Shown piece after piece: positions 7,147-13,099 of a stretch of DNA of 22,586 nucleotides; the stretch's first letter is position 1, and each line of letters starts with the position of its first letter. The stretch is from NCBI GenBank assembly GCA_902464565.1, contig CABQJV010000032.1, forward strand, positions 1 to 22,586. The letters are read 5' to 3'. The notes under the pieces were generated by a model. The model did not search any database. It saw nothing but the letters and a program-made list of their open reading frames with translations, and was not told where the DNA came from. Position numbers and translations under genes: made by a program. The stretch is from an uncultured Collinsella sp. (GTDB lineage Bacteria > Actinomycetota > Coriobacteriia > Coriobacteriales > Coriobacteriaceae).

Positions 7147-8229
7147 CTATCGCACGAAGTACCAGGGGCTTTCCTGTACGGTGGGTTCCAGCGCAATGCC
7201 GGTGCGTTCCTTAAACAGATCCATGTCCTGAGATTTTTCGGTCCACCACGCGTTGGGCTTAAAGGTCATGCTCTCAATGACATGACCGACAAACACACTG
7301 TTGCGCAGCTTGGAGAAGTCGGTGTTCATAATCAGAATGGACGCGAGCACCAACACGATGCCCAGGACTTTAATCGCGCCGGCGGGCTCGGCGTAGACAC
7401 CAATGCCCACCAGTACGGTGACGACCGTCTCGAAAGACATTACGACGGGAACTTTCGATGTCTCGAGCCCCATGGACAGACCCTGCATATATAAGATGTA
7501 AGCAACGGCTGTGGGGATGAGTCCAAAGCCAAGGAACAGCAGCAGCAGCTGTGGCGACATTGCCGCGGCGACATCCGGCCACGGAGCCGCGATAGCTGCC
7601 ATAACCGCACCGCCAAATACAAAGCCCCAAAACGTGACAGCAAGCGGGTGGACCGTCTTGGTTGCTATCCGGCTAAACACCGCGAGCGACGCACCACAAA
7701 GGCCTGCAATCACGCCCGACGTGACGCCCCAAACCGAAAAATGAAAACCGGAAAGGTCGCCATTGGTCACTGCAAGCACGCAGCCAACGATGTTAAAGAC
7801 AATGGCAACGAGCTTGTTGGGGGTCACGTCCTCGCGATAAAGCACGCGGCCGAGCATGACGCCAAACACCGGTGAGGTGTAGAGCAGCACCGAGGCCGTG
7901 GACATGCCCACCTCGCCCATGCACTCGTAATAACAGGTGTTGGCGGCGGCCAGACCGACGATACCGACAAGCGCGCAGGGAACAAGCTCATTAGGGCTTG
8001 CCTTGAACAGGGCCAGCGGACCCTGAGCCACGGTGGACCCCTCACCCGGACGGCAGCCCATAAACATCAGGACCGGCGCCAAGATAAGCGCTCCGACCAA
8101 CAAGCGAAAGGCAGCCATGCTCTGGGACGAAACGCCCATGGCCGAGATGCCGTTTACAAAGATTCCGATGCTGCCCCACATAAGCGCGGCGATCAGCACC
8201 AGCACATAGCCCAGATTGCTTTTCTTCAA
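7147..8229 (-). CDS. EamA/DMT-superfamily permease
   Basis: A 360-residue drug/metabolite-type transporter with about ten membrane helices in two EamA repeats. The first starts LGYVLVLIAALMWGSIGIF and the second SVWGVTSGVIAGLCGASLAV. Many relatives export amino acids or related metabolites. I start it at TTG 8229 because AGGAGG lies five bases upstream. The GTG at 8265 has no ribosome binding site and falls close to the operator. About 50 residues after the last helix form a polar tail (SMTFKPNAWWTEKSQDMDLF onward) longer than usual for the family. The gene has its own promoter and shares the ACGT-N5-ACGT operator with the PTS operon. I infer that it may export the amine released by the deglycases; import of a related compound is the alternative. 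Confidence 0.88.
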   Translation of the reverse strand: MKKSNLGYVLVLIAALMWGSIGIFVNGISAMGVSSQSMAAFRLLVGALILAPVLMFMGCRPGEGSTVAQGPLALFKASPNELVPCALVGIVGLAAANTCYYECMGEVGMSTASVLLYTSPVFGVMLGRVLYREDVTPNKLVAIVFNIVGCVLAVTNGDLSGFHFSVWGVTSGVIAGLCGASLAVFSRIATKTVHPLAVTFWGFVFGGAVMAAIAAPWPDVAAAMSPQLLLLFLGFGLIPTAVAYILYMQGLSMGLETSKVPVVMSFETVVTVLVGIGVYAEPAGAIKVLGIVLVLASILIMNTDFSKLRNSVFVGHVIESMTFKPNAWWTEKSQDMDLFKERTGIALEPTVQESPWYFVR

Positions 8230-8268
8230 CGCAGCCTCCTCGGTATTGTTTCCAATATGTTTCACACT

Positions 8269-8281
8269 ACGTTATAGTCGT
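8269..8281. promoter_or_regulatory. Candidate GntR-1 operator at the EamA promoter
   Basis: ACGT-TATAG-TCGT matches the ACGT-N5-ACGT motif with one mismatch and overlaps the putative -10 box (8271-8276). Read on the minus strand it also gives two TATAACG heptamers at 9-bp spacing. That links this gene to the gntR-1 and PTS promoters. Confidence 0.5.
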
Positions 8282-8297
8282 TATATACATTTTTCAA
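8271..8297 (-). promoter_or_regulatory. Putative EamA gene promoter
   Basis: On the minus strand, TTGAAA (8297-8292) and TATAAC (8276-8271) are good -35 and -10 matches separated by 15 bases, which is slightly short. The -10 lies inside the operator candidate. The leader from here to the TTG start at 8229 is about 40 bases and carries the strong GAGGAGG ribosome binding site. Confidence 0.45.
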
Positions 8298-8358
8298 GAC
8301 ACAAATCGGTGAGCGGAAAAGTGATCCGTTTTCCTCCGTCCCCAGCGGATTACTTGGC

Positions 8359-8425
8359 AGTTGCGGTGAAATAGTTCCTAAATAGAGGCTTCAAGCCCCC
8401 AAACAGGAACTATTCCACCGCAACT
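8359..8425. repeat. Inverted repeat with 21-bp arms downstream of deglycase 2
   Basis: Arms 8359-8379 (AGTTGCGGTG then AATAGTTCCT around one base) and 8405-8425 are complementary at 20 of 21 positions. The lone mismatch becomes a G-U pair in the minus-strand RNA. The 25-base loop is unpaired. The element starts about 35 bases past the stop of the second SIS gene, so it may stabilise or end that message, though no T-run follows. Its size and symmetry also fit a small dispersed repeat. Confidence 0.7.
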
Positions 8426-8460
8426 TATGAGGACATCGAGCTGTTAGGCCGCTCTATCCC

Positions 8461-9453
8461 CTAGTAGTCCAGCTTCCACATGTAGCGGCGCGTCATGTAG
8501 TCCTTGTGGGTGACGGCAGAGAGTGCACGCATATACACGTTGTTGAGGATTGGGGCAAAGATCAGGTGGTTGAAGTACTCGCTCACGCTGTCCTTGATGT
8601 CGTTGAGGCCGAGCTCCTTGGCGTCGAGCTGATAGACGCGCTCGCCACCGTACTGGTTGACAAAGCGGATGCCGCGCTCGTCGTTGCAGCGGCTGCGGCC
8701 GACGCTGATGAGCTGGAACAGCGAGGTGCGCTTGTCCAGGATCTCGAAGGGGCCGTGGAAGAAGTCGCAGGTGTTGATGGTGCAAGAGTCGATCTGCAGC
8801 ATCTCCTGCACGTTGCAGATGCTAAAGACGTAGGCGGCACCAAAGAGCGGACCCTGAGCCATCACGTTGATGCAGGGCTTGTCGGCGTTCTGCTCGGCCC
8901 ACTTGGCAGCGAGCGGACGGGTGTACTCGACGGCCTTGCGATAGATGGGGTCGACCAAGTCGAACGCGGCCATAGCGGTCTCGTACTCGGCATAGCCCTC
9001 GGTCTGCTGCGTGAGCTCCATGGCGATCATGGTCACGACGGCGGAGTTGGTATGGCCCATGCAGGACTCGTCGACGGCCAGGCTGTCGTACTGGATCTTG
9101 TAGTCGCAGACCTCGGTGAGGCCGGACTCGTCAACATAGATGGCGATGGTGCTGGCACCGTGGTCCTTGGCGACCTGAGCGGCGACGATGGTCTCCTTGG
9201 TGCCGCGCATAGACACGACGACGGCCAGGGTGTTCTCGTTGACGTAGGCCGGGGTGGCGTGCACGAACTCGTTGCTAGTGTAGCTGGAGCTCACGACCTG
9301 CGTGGCCTCGTGCTCCATAAAATACTGGGCAGGATAGTTGCCGCCGTTGGATCCGCCGGCGCCGATCCACACGACGCGCTTGATGCCGCCCTTGTCTGCC
9401 TTGTCAGCCAAAACCTGGGAGACGACATCCTTAACCTGTTCCTGAGTAGTCAT
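8461..9453 (-). CDS. SIS-domain sugar-amine 6-phosphate deglycase 2 (FrlB-like)
   Basis: A 330-residue double-SIS protein homologous to deglycase 1. Both share NYPAQYF/LYPAKYF, the run LTQQTEGY/LQQTEGY, FFHGPFE/YFHGPFE and a C-terminus of RRYMWKLDY/RRYMWKLSY. The putative catalytic pair is Glu217 and His233, again 16 apart. Its phosphosugar loop differs: SMRGTKET (81-88) is one residue shorter than SLGGSTPET, and the first loop is GAGGSNGGN rather than GCGASMSDL. This suggests a different sugar-amine or epimer. The ATG at 9453 has AAAGG ten bases upstream. It is transcribed divergently from gntR-2 across a spacer carrying GCATACAA elements, so it is probably controlled by that regulator rather than by GntR-1. 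Salmonella gfr likewise has two deglycases, for glucoselysine- and fructoselysine-6-phosphate. Confidence 0.82.
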   Translation of the reverse strand: MTTQEQVKDVVSQVLADKADKGGIKRVVWIGAGGSNGGNYPAQYFMEHEATQVVSSSYTSNEFVHATPAYVNENTLAVVVSMRGTKETIVAAQVAKDHGASTIAIYVDESGLTEVCDYKIQYDSLAVDESCMGHTNSAVVTMIAMELTQQTEGYAEYETAMAAFDLVDPIYRKAVEYTRPLAAKWAEQNADKPCINVMAQGPLFGAAYVFSICNVQEMLQIDSCTINTCDFFHGPFEILDKRTSLFQLISVGRSRCNDERGIRFVNQYGGERVYQLDAKELGLNDIKDSVSEYFNHLIFAPILNNVYMRALSAVTHKDYMTRRYMWKLDY

Positions 9454-9491
9454 CGTGCATCAGCCTTTCTTCTCGTTTGATGCTCTCGATG

Positions 9492-9538
9492 GCATACAAG
9501 TTACATACATGTTTTGGTTATGTCGACTAGTTGTATGC
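9492..9538. promoter_or_regulatory. Candidate GntR-2 operators upstream of deglycase 2
   Basis: GCATACAA (9492-9499) and its complement TTGTATGC (9531-9538) form an inverted pair 39 bp apart. Each is extended, as GCATACAAGTTA and GCATACAACTAG respectively. They lie 39-85 bases before the start codon of the second SIS gene. A third copy stands before gntR-2. Their occurrence only in this divergent spacer points to GntR-2 as the binder. Confidence 0.55.
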
Positions 9539-9630
9539 TATATTTGACTTAGAAATTCTGCTGCTAAGGTTTTCGATTACTCGTTACCAGCGATTTTATT
9601 GTTGTGTTGAATACATGCTTGCTTAGTTAA

Positions 9631-9645
9631 GCATACAAGTTAGAT
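9631..9645. promoter_or_regulatory. Candidate GntR-2 operator before gntR-2
   Basis: GCATACAAGTTAGAT repeats 13 of 15 bases of 9492-9506, with consecutive identity across GCATACAAGTTA. It ends 13 bases before the gntR-2 start codon, well placed for autorepression. A small palindrome, GCTTA-GT-TAAGC (9621-9632), adjoins it. Confidence 0.55.
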
Positions 9646-9658
9646 ATAGGTTGGCAAT

Positions 9659-10381
9659 ATGAGCGTCTCATCTAAAAAGAAACTGAGCCAATACGAACGC
9701 TTGGCGGGTACGCTTCGCGACCGCATCGCCGCCGGCATCTACGCACGCGGAGACAAGCTGCCGTCCGAGATGGAACTCATGGACGAATCGGGCCTGTCGC
9801 GCAGCACCGTGCGCCACGCCCTTAAGGTGCTCGTTGATGAGGGCCTGGTGCGCACCGAGCGCGGGCGTGGCGCCTTTGTGGCCGACACGCCCGCGCTCCA
9901 CGAGAACAACCTGGTGTTTTCGAGCTATACCAAGCAGGTCGAAGGCCAGGGCATGAAGCCCACCACGCGCACCGTGGACTCGGGCTTTGCCAAGGCGGCC
10001 GGCAGCATAGCTAAGTTCTTTGACGCCGCCGTGGGCAGCAAGCTCGTCAAACTTGTCCGCCTGCGCTACCTGGACGACGCGCCGCTGTGCCTGGAGACCA
10101 CCTACCTGCCGCCAAGCTTCGAGACGCTCATCGATCGCGATATCAACGGTTCGCTCTACGCCACGCTGCGACAGGAGTTCCATCGCGCACCGGCACAGGG
10201 GCATAAGACCTTTGAAGTGTGCTATGCCTCGCAAAACGAGGCGTTTTTGCTCAACGTTGAGCGCGGGCAGGCGCTGATCCTGATCACCGACTACGTCTAC
10301 GACACCGACGGCCGACCGCTCCATGTCTCTAAGCGCATCCAACGCACCGACCGCGCCAAATACACCGAGCCAATCGGCTAA
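9659..10381 (+). CDS. GntR-family (HutC/UTRA type) transcriptional regulator 2
   Basis: A 240-residue regulator and the only clear plus-strand gene here. Residues 10-75 are the winged helix (QYERLAGTLRDRIAAGIYAR, then PSEMELMDESGLSRSTVRHA, then the wing ERGRGAFV). Residues about 85-235 are a UTRA effector domain, including PLCLETTYLPP and a C-terminal DGRPLHVSKRI. It is clearly a paralogue of GntR-1 by domain layout but diverged in the recognition helix (SRSTVRHALK versus SRITVRRAVE), in line with a different operator. The ribosome binding site is weak (AGG nine bases before ATG). It is divergent from deglycase 2, and the shared spacer holds three GCATACAA elements. I infer autoregulation and control of deglycase 2. 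It converges on the GNAT gene, with a REP-like repeat directly after its stop codon. Confidence 0.93.
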   Translation: MSVSSKKKLSQYERLAGTLRDRIAAGIYARGDKLPSEMELMDESGLSRSTVRHALKVLVDEGLVRTERGRGAFVADTPALHENNLVFSSYTKQVEGQGMKPTTRTVDSGFAKAAGSIAKFFDAAVGSKLVKLVRLRYLDDAPLCLETTYLPPSFETLIDRDINGSLYATLRQEFHRAPAQGHKTFEVCYASQNEAFLLNVERGQALILITDYVYDTDGRPLHVSKRIQRTDRAKYTEPIG

Positions 10382-10413
10382 CCTGCCAAAAAAACCTGTC
10401 CCTAAATGGTAGG
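10382..10413. repeat. REP-like palindromic repeat, copy 3 (inverted)
   Basis: Directly after the gntR-2 stop, CCTGCCAAAA and TGGTAGG flank AACCTGTCCCT, the reverse complement of the AGGGACAGGTT core of copy 2. The element lies between two convergent genes. It contains the stop codon and last codons of the GNAT gene (10402-10413), so that protein's final few residues derive from repeat sequence. Confidence 0.7.
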
Positions 10414-11001
10414 TTTTGGGAGGTCGGGGAACCAGGTTGGTTTGGGTTGGTTGGGGACGCGCTCGGCCAGGACCAGCTCCATCCAGCACATGTCGTACCA
10501 GCGGCCGAACTTTTGGGCGCAGCGGTCGAAGGTGCCCACCAGGCGATATCCCATATGGGCATGGAAATCCTGGCTGTTGTGCGTCAGGTACTCGTCGTCC
10601 TTATCGTGCGGCACGGCGATGAGGGCGCACATGTTGGTGATGCCCATCGCGACCAGGCATTGCTTGAGCGCATCGTGCAGCTTGCGACCCAGCCCGCCAT
10701 GGCGCACATCGCGTGCCAGGTAGATCGACGTCTCGACCGACCAGTCGTATGCCTCGCGGCTGTTAAGCGGACTCACATAGGCATAGCCTACCGGACGCCC
10801 GTCCAACTCCATCACCAAATACGGATAGCGCTTGAGCGCACGCTCGATGCGCCCGGCGAACTCCTCAACGCTCGGCACCTCGTATTCGCAGGTTATCGCC
10901 GTCTCGCGCACATACGGCTCGTAAATGGCAAGCAACTCCGGCGCATCATCGGGCGTCGCCAGGCGAATCGTCGGCTCGGACATCTCGGATTTCTCGGGCA
11001 T
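10402..11001 (-). CDS. GNAT-family N-acetyltransferase (phosphinothricin/methionine-sulfoximine type)
   Basis: A 199-residue acetyl-CoA-dependent acetyltransferase. It follows the Pat/MnaT pattern: an N-terminal strand (TIRLATPDDAPELLAIY), TCEYEVPSVEEFAGRI (38-52), GYAYVSPLNSREAYDWSVETSIYL (about 72-95) and the acetyl-CoA loop RHGGLGRKLHDAL (100-112). Family members acetylate phosphinothricin, methionine sulfoximine or similar amino acids, or serve as general amino-acid N-acetyltransferases. ATG 11001 is chosen for the GGAGGGG ribosome binding site six bases upstream; the longer frame reads into a terminator. The C-terminal tail (about 180-199) is Pro-rich, and its last residues (KPTI) are encoded by a REP-like repeat. 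The threonine-aldolase terminator ends immediately before its ribosome binding site, leaving no room for a separate promoter. Confidence 0.88.
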   Translation of the reverse strand: MPEKSEMSEPTIRLATPDDAPELLAIYEPYVRETAITCEYEVPSVEEFAGRIERALKRYPYLVMELDGRPVGYAYVSPLNSREAYDWSVETSIYLARDVRHGGLGRKLHDALKQCLVAMGITNMCALIAVPHDKDDEYLTHNSQDFHAHMGYRLVGTFDRCAQKFGRWYDMCWMELVLAERVPNQPKPTWFPDLPKPTI

Positions 11002-11016
11002 ACAACCCCTCCCTCT

Positions 11017-11062
11017 CAAAAGTAAGGGCCGCCCCACGCCAAACCCAGCGCAAGGCGGCCCT
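11017..11062 (-). terminator. Rho-independent terminator after the threonine-aldolase gene
   Basis: On the minus strand, AGGGCCGCC (11062-11054) pairs with GGCGGCCCT (11033-11025), a perfect 9-bp stem, followed by the T-rich TACTTTT (11023-11017). It starts 15 bases past the stop at 11078. The T-run ends within about five bases of the GNAT ribosome binding site, so the same structure is the leader of the GNAT gene. Confidence 0.8.
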
Positions 11063-11077
11063 CGTCATCGCATCAAG

Positions 11078-12103
11078 CTACAGGACAGCCGCCAACGCGT
11101 CGATATCCTCCTGCGTCGTGGCCCAGCTGGTGCAAAAACGCACCACCGTGTGGGTATCGTCGTACTTTTCCCAGTACTCGATCGCCGCATGCTCGCGAAT
11201 GCTGGCCATGTCCTCGTTGGGCAGAATCACAAACTGCTGGTTTGTGGGCGTCTCCAAAAAGAACTGGTAGCCGCGCTCGTGCAGCACGCGGCGCAGCGCC
11301 TGAGCGGTTTCGATCGCCTGGCGACCAATCTCAAAATACAGGCCGTCGGTAAAGAGCGCCTCAAACTGCACGCCCGTGAGGCGGCCCTTGGCAAGCAGTG
11401 CGCCATGCTGCTTAATACGCGGAATAGGATGCGCCGGGGCGTGCATGCCGCAAAACACCACGGCCTCGCCGCAGAGCGCGCCGCACTTGGTGCCGCCGAT
11501 GTAGAACACGTCGCACAGCTGCGCCAGCTCGGGCAGGGTAATGTCGCACTCATCGGCCGCCAGCGCATAGGCCAGGCGGGCGCCGTCCACAAACAGCGGA
11601 ATCTCGCGCTTCTGGCACACCGCGTGAATCGCCGCGAGCTCGGCCTTGGAGTACAGCGTGCCGTACTCGGTCGATAGGCTCACGTACACGGCACCCGGAA
11701 ACACCGTGTGCTCGTAGCTCTCGTTTTCGTAGAACACCTGGATATAGTTCTCGAGATCCTCGGCATGCATCTTGCCCTCGTAGCCGGGGATGGTGAGCAC
11801 CTTGTGGCCGCCAAACTCGATGGCGCCCGCCTCGTGGCAGGCGACGTGGCCAGTCTCGGCGGCAACGACGCCCTCGTACGGCGCGAGCAGCATGTCGATC
11901 ACCGTCGCGTTGGCCTGCGTGCCGCCCACCAGCAAAAACACGTCGGCATCGGGGGCCTGGCAGGCCTCGCGGATAAGCTGCTTGGCACGCTCGGTGTGCG
12001 CATCGGTACCGTAGCCGGGCTGCGGCTCCATATTGGTGTCGACGAGCGCCTGCAGCACTGCCGGATGTGCGCCGTGGGAATAGTCGTTGTTAAACGCGAG
12101 CAT
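11078..12103 (-). CDS. ltaE: Threonine-aldolase-family PLP enzyme (low-specificity L-threonine aldolase)
   Basis: A 341-residue fold-type I PLP enzyme. Relatives cleave L-threonine or L-allo-threonine to glycine and acetaldehyde. The N-terminus NNDYSHGAHPAVLQAL is the family start. Other marks are YGTD (31-34), GGTQANATV (60-68), HVACHEAGAIE (86-96), LFVDGARLAYAL (170-181) with the cofactor Asp173, and YIGGTKCGAL (201-210) with the PLP-binding Lys206. ATG 12103 has GAGAGG just upstream, whereas the frame to 12142 begins with an unsupported TTG. It follows the PAP2 gene by 45 bases and is probably cotranscribed with it. Related beta-eliminating lyases share the fold, so substrate specificity remains open. 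Confidence 0.9.
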   Translation of the reverse strand: MLAFNNDYSHGAHPAVLQALVDTNMEPQPGYGTDAHTERAKQLIREACQAPDADVFLLVGGTQANATVIDMLLAPYEGVVAAETGHVACHEAGAIEFGGHKVLTIPGYEGKMHAEDLENYIQVFYENESYEHTVFPGAVYVSLSTEYGTLYSKAELAAIHAVCQKREIPLFVDGARLAYALAADECDITLPELAQLCDVFYIGGTKCGALCGEAVVFCGMHAPAHPIPRIKQHGALLAKGRLTGVQFEALFTDGLYFEIGRQAIETAQALRRVLHERGYQFFLETPTNQQFVILPNEDMASIREHAAIEYWEKYDDTHTVVRFCTSWATTQEDIDALAAVL

Positions 12104-12148
12104 GGCAATCCTCTCATACCGGGTATCGGCCAGATGATTCAAACGGAG

Positions 12149-13012
12149 CTATTGTACGCCGTTGGGATAGGCAATGCGCGCGGCAAGGCACTCAAGTGCC
12201 AGTACCAGGGCAAAGCCGCAGCTCACGTCACTCAAAAAGTGCGCACCGATCACGATGCGGCCAAACGCGACGAGCGCCGCGACCACAGCCGCCGTCCAAA
12301 AGACCACGCGGCGGCGCGACGGTTTTTCCTTAAAGGCCGCCGCGGGAAGCCCGGCAAGCATAAGGCCGATTGCCGCATGCGCCGTGTGTCCGCTCGCAAA
12401 CGACTTGAACCCGTCCTTGATCACGCCGGCGGCGATATAGGTCCACTTGTCGGGATTGCCGATCACCCACCACGGCTGAAAATTGAGCCCCGGCGTGACC
12501 TCGATCACGCGCATGCGCGGGCGCGACCACAGCGGCTTAACAATGACGTTGAGGATGATGGCCTGAGCGACCCACACGGCCAGTACCATCAACGCCCAGC
12601 GCGTAAGCTCGTCGGGGTCGGTCGTGCGCGTAAAGCGATAGACGATGAGGTTGGCAGCGATGACCAGCACAAACGTCAGCACCAGCTGAAACGCAATAAG
12701 CTTGCCGCCGACGCGCAGCGATCCGACAATCTCGTAGCCGACCAGGCCCACGTTAATCAAAACGCCCAGCACGGCGAGCCACTTGCTCGTCTTGGAATCG
12801 GGTCGTGCCGAGCGCACGAGCATAACGCCCGCGACACTCGCCGTCAGCTCGAACGGCAGCTCGCCGGCCGCCTCGATAAAGCGGCCGTACATGCTGCCGA
12901 TGTTGAACAGCGCACTCGAGATCTGATAATCAAAGAAGCTGCCCACGCCCAGACAAAGGCACAGGACGGCCGCGATAATAGCGACATCTTTCTTATAGAT
13001 GTATCCGAACAT
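12149..13012 (-). CDS. PAP2-superfamily membrane phosphatase
   Basis: A 287-residue membrane-bound lipid phosphatase of the PAP2/PgpB type with roughly seven hydrophobic segments. The catalytic signature is present in three parts: Lys159-X6-Arg166 (KPLWSRPR, where the usual RP is RM), SGH at 207-209, and Arg252-X5-His258-X3-Asp262 (GRIVIGAHFLSD). His209 and His258 would be the catalytic histidines. Likely substrates are phosphatidate, phosphatidylglycerophosphate or undecaprenyl pyrophosphate at the outer membrane face. ATG 13012 follows AAAGGA. The gene lies between mfd and the threonine-aldolase gene, on the same strand. Confidence 0.88.
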   Translation of the reverse strand: MFGYIYKKDVAIIAAVLCLCLGVGSFFDYQISSALFNIGSMYGRFIEAAGELPFELTASVAGVMLVRSARPDSKTSKWLAVLGVLINVGLVGYEIVGSLRVGGKLIAFQLVLTFVLVIAANLIVYRFTRTTDPDELTRWALMVLAVWVAQAIILNVIVKPLWSRPRMRVIEVTPGLNFQPWWVIGNPDKWTYIAAGVIKDGFKSFASGHTAHAAIGLMLAGLPAAAFKEKPSRRRVVFWTAAVVAALVAFGRIVIGAHFLSDVSCGFALVLALECLAARIAYPNGVQ

Positions 13013-13048
13013 GCTTTCCTTTCGATGGGGCTGGAATCAACCTGCGAG

Positions 13049-13088
13049 GTGGCGGGGCAAAGAACAACTGGTAGCTATGCCCCGCCAC
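13049..13088 (-). terminator. Possible terminator hairpin after mfd
   Basis: GTGGCGGGGCA (13049-13059) and TGCCCCGCCAC (13078-13088) form a perfect 11-bp G/C-rich stem with an 18-base loop, 12 bases past the mfd stop. No T-run follows on the minus strand, so it may end transcription only partly or protect the mfd message. It lies within the leader of the PAP2 gene. Confidence 0.45.
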
Positions 13089-13099
13089 GCCCCTACTTG

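Noticed and set aside
9454..9658. Riboswitch or structured RNA in the divergent spacer
   Set aside because: The spacer contains repeated GCATACAA elements and A/T-rich sequence but no extended stem structure. Operators explain it better.
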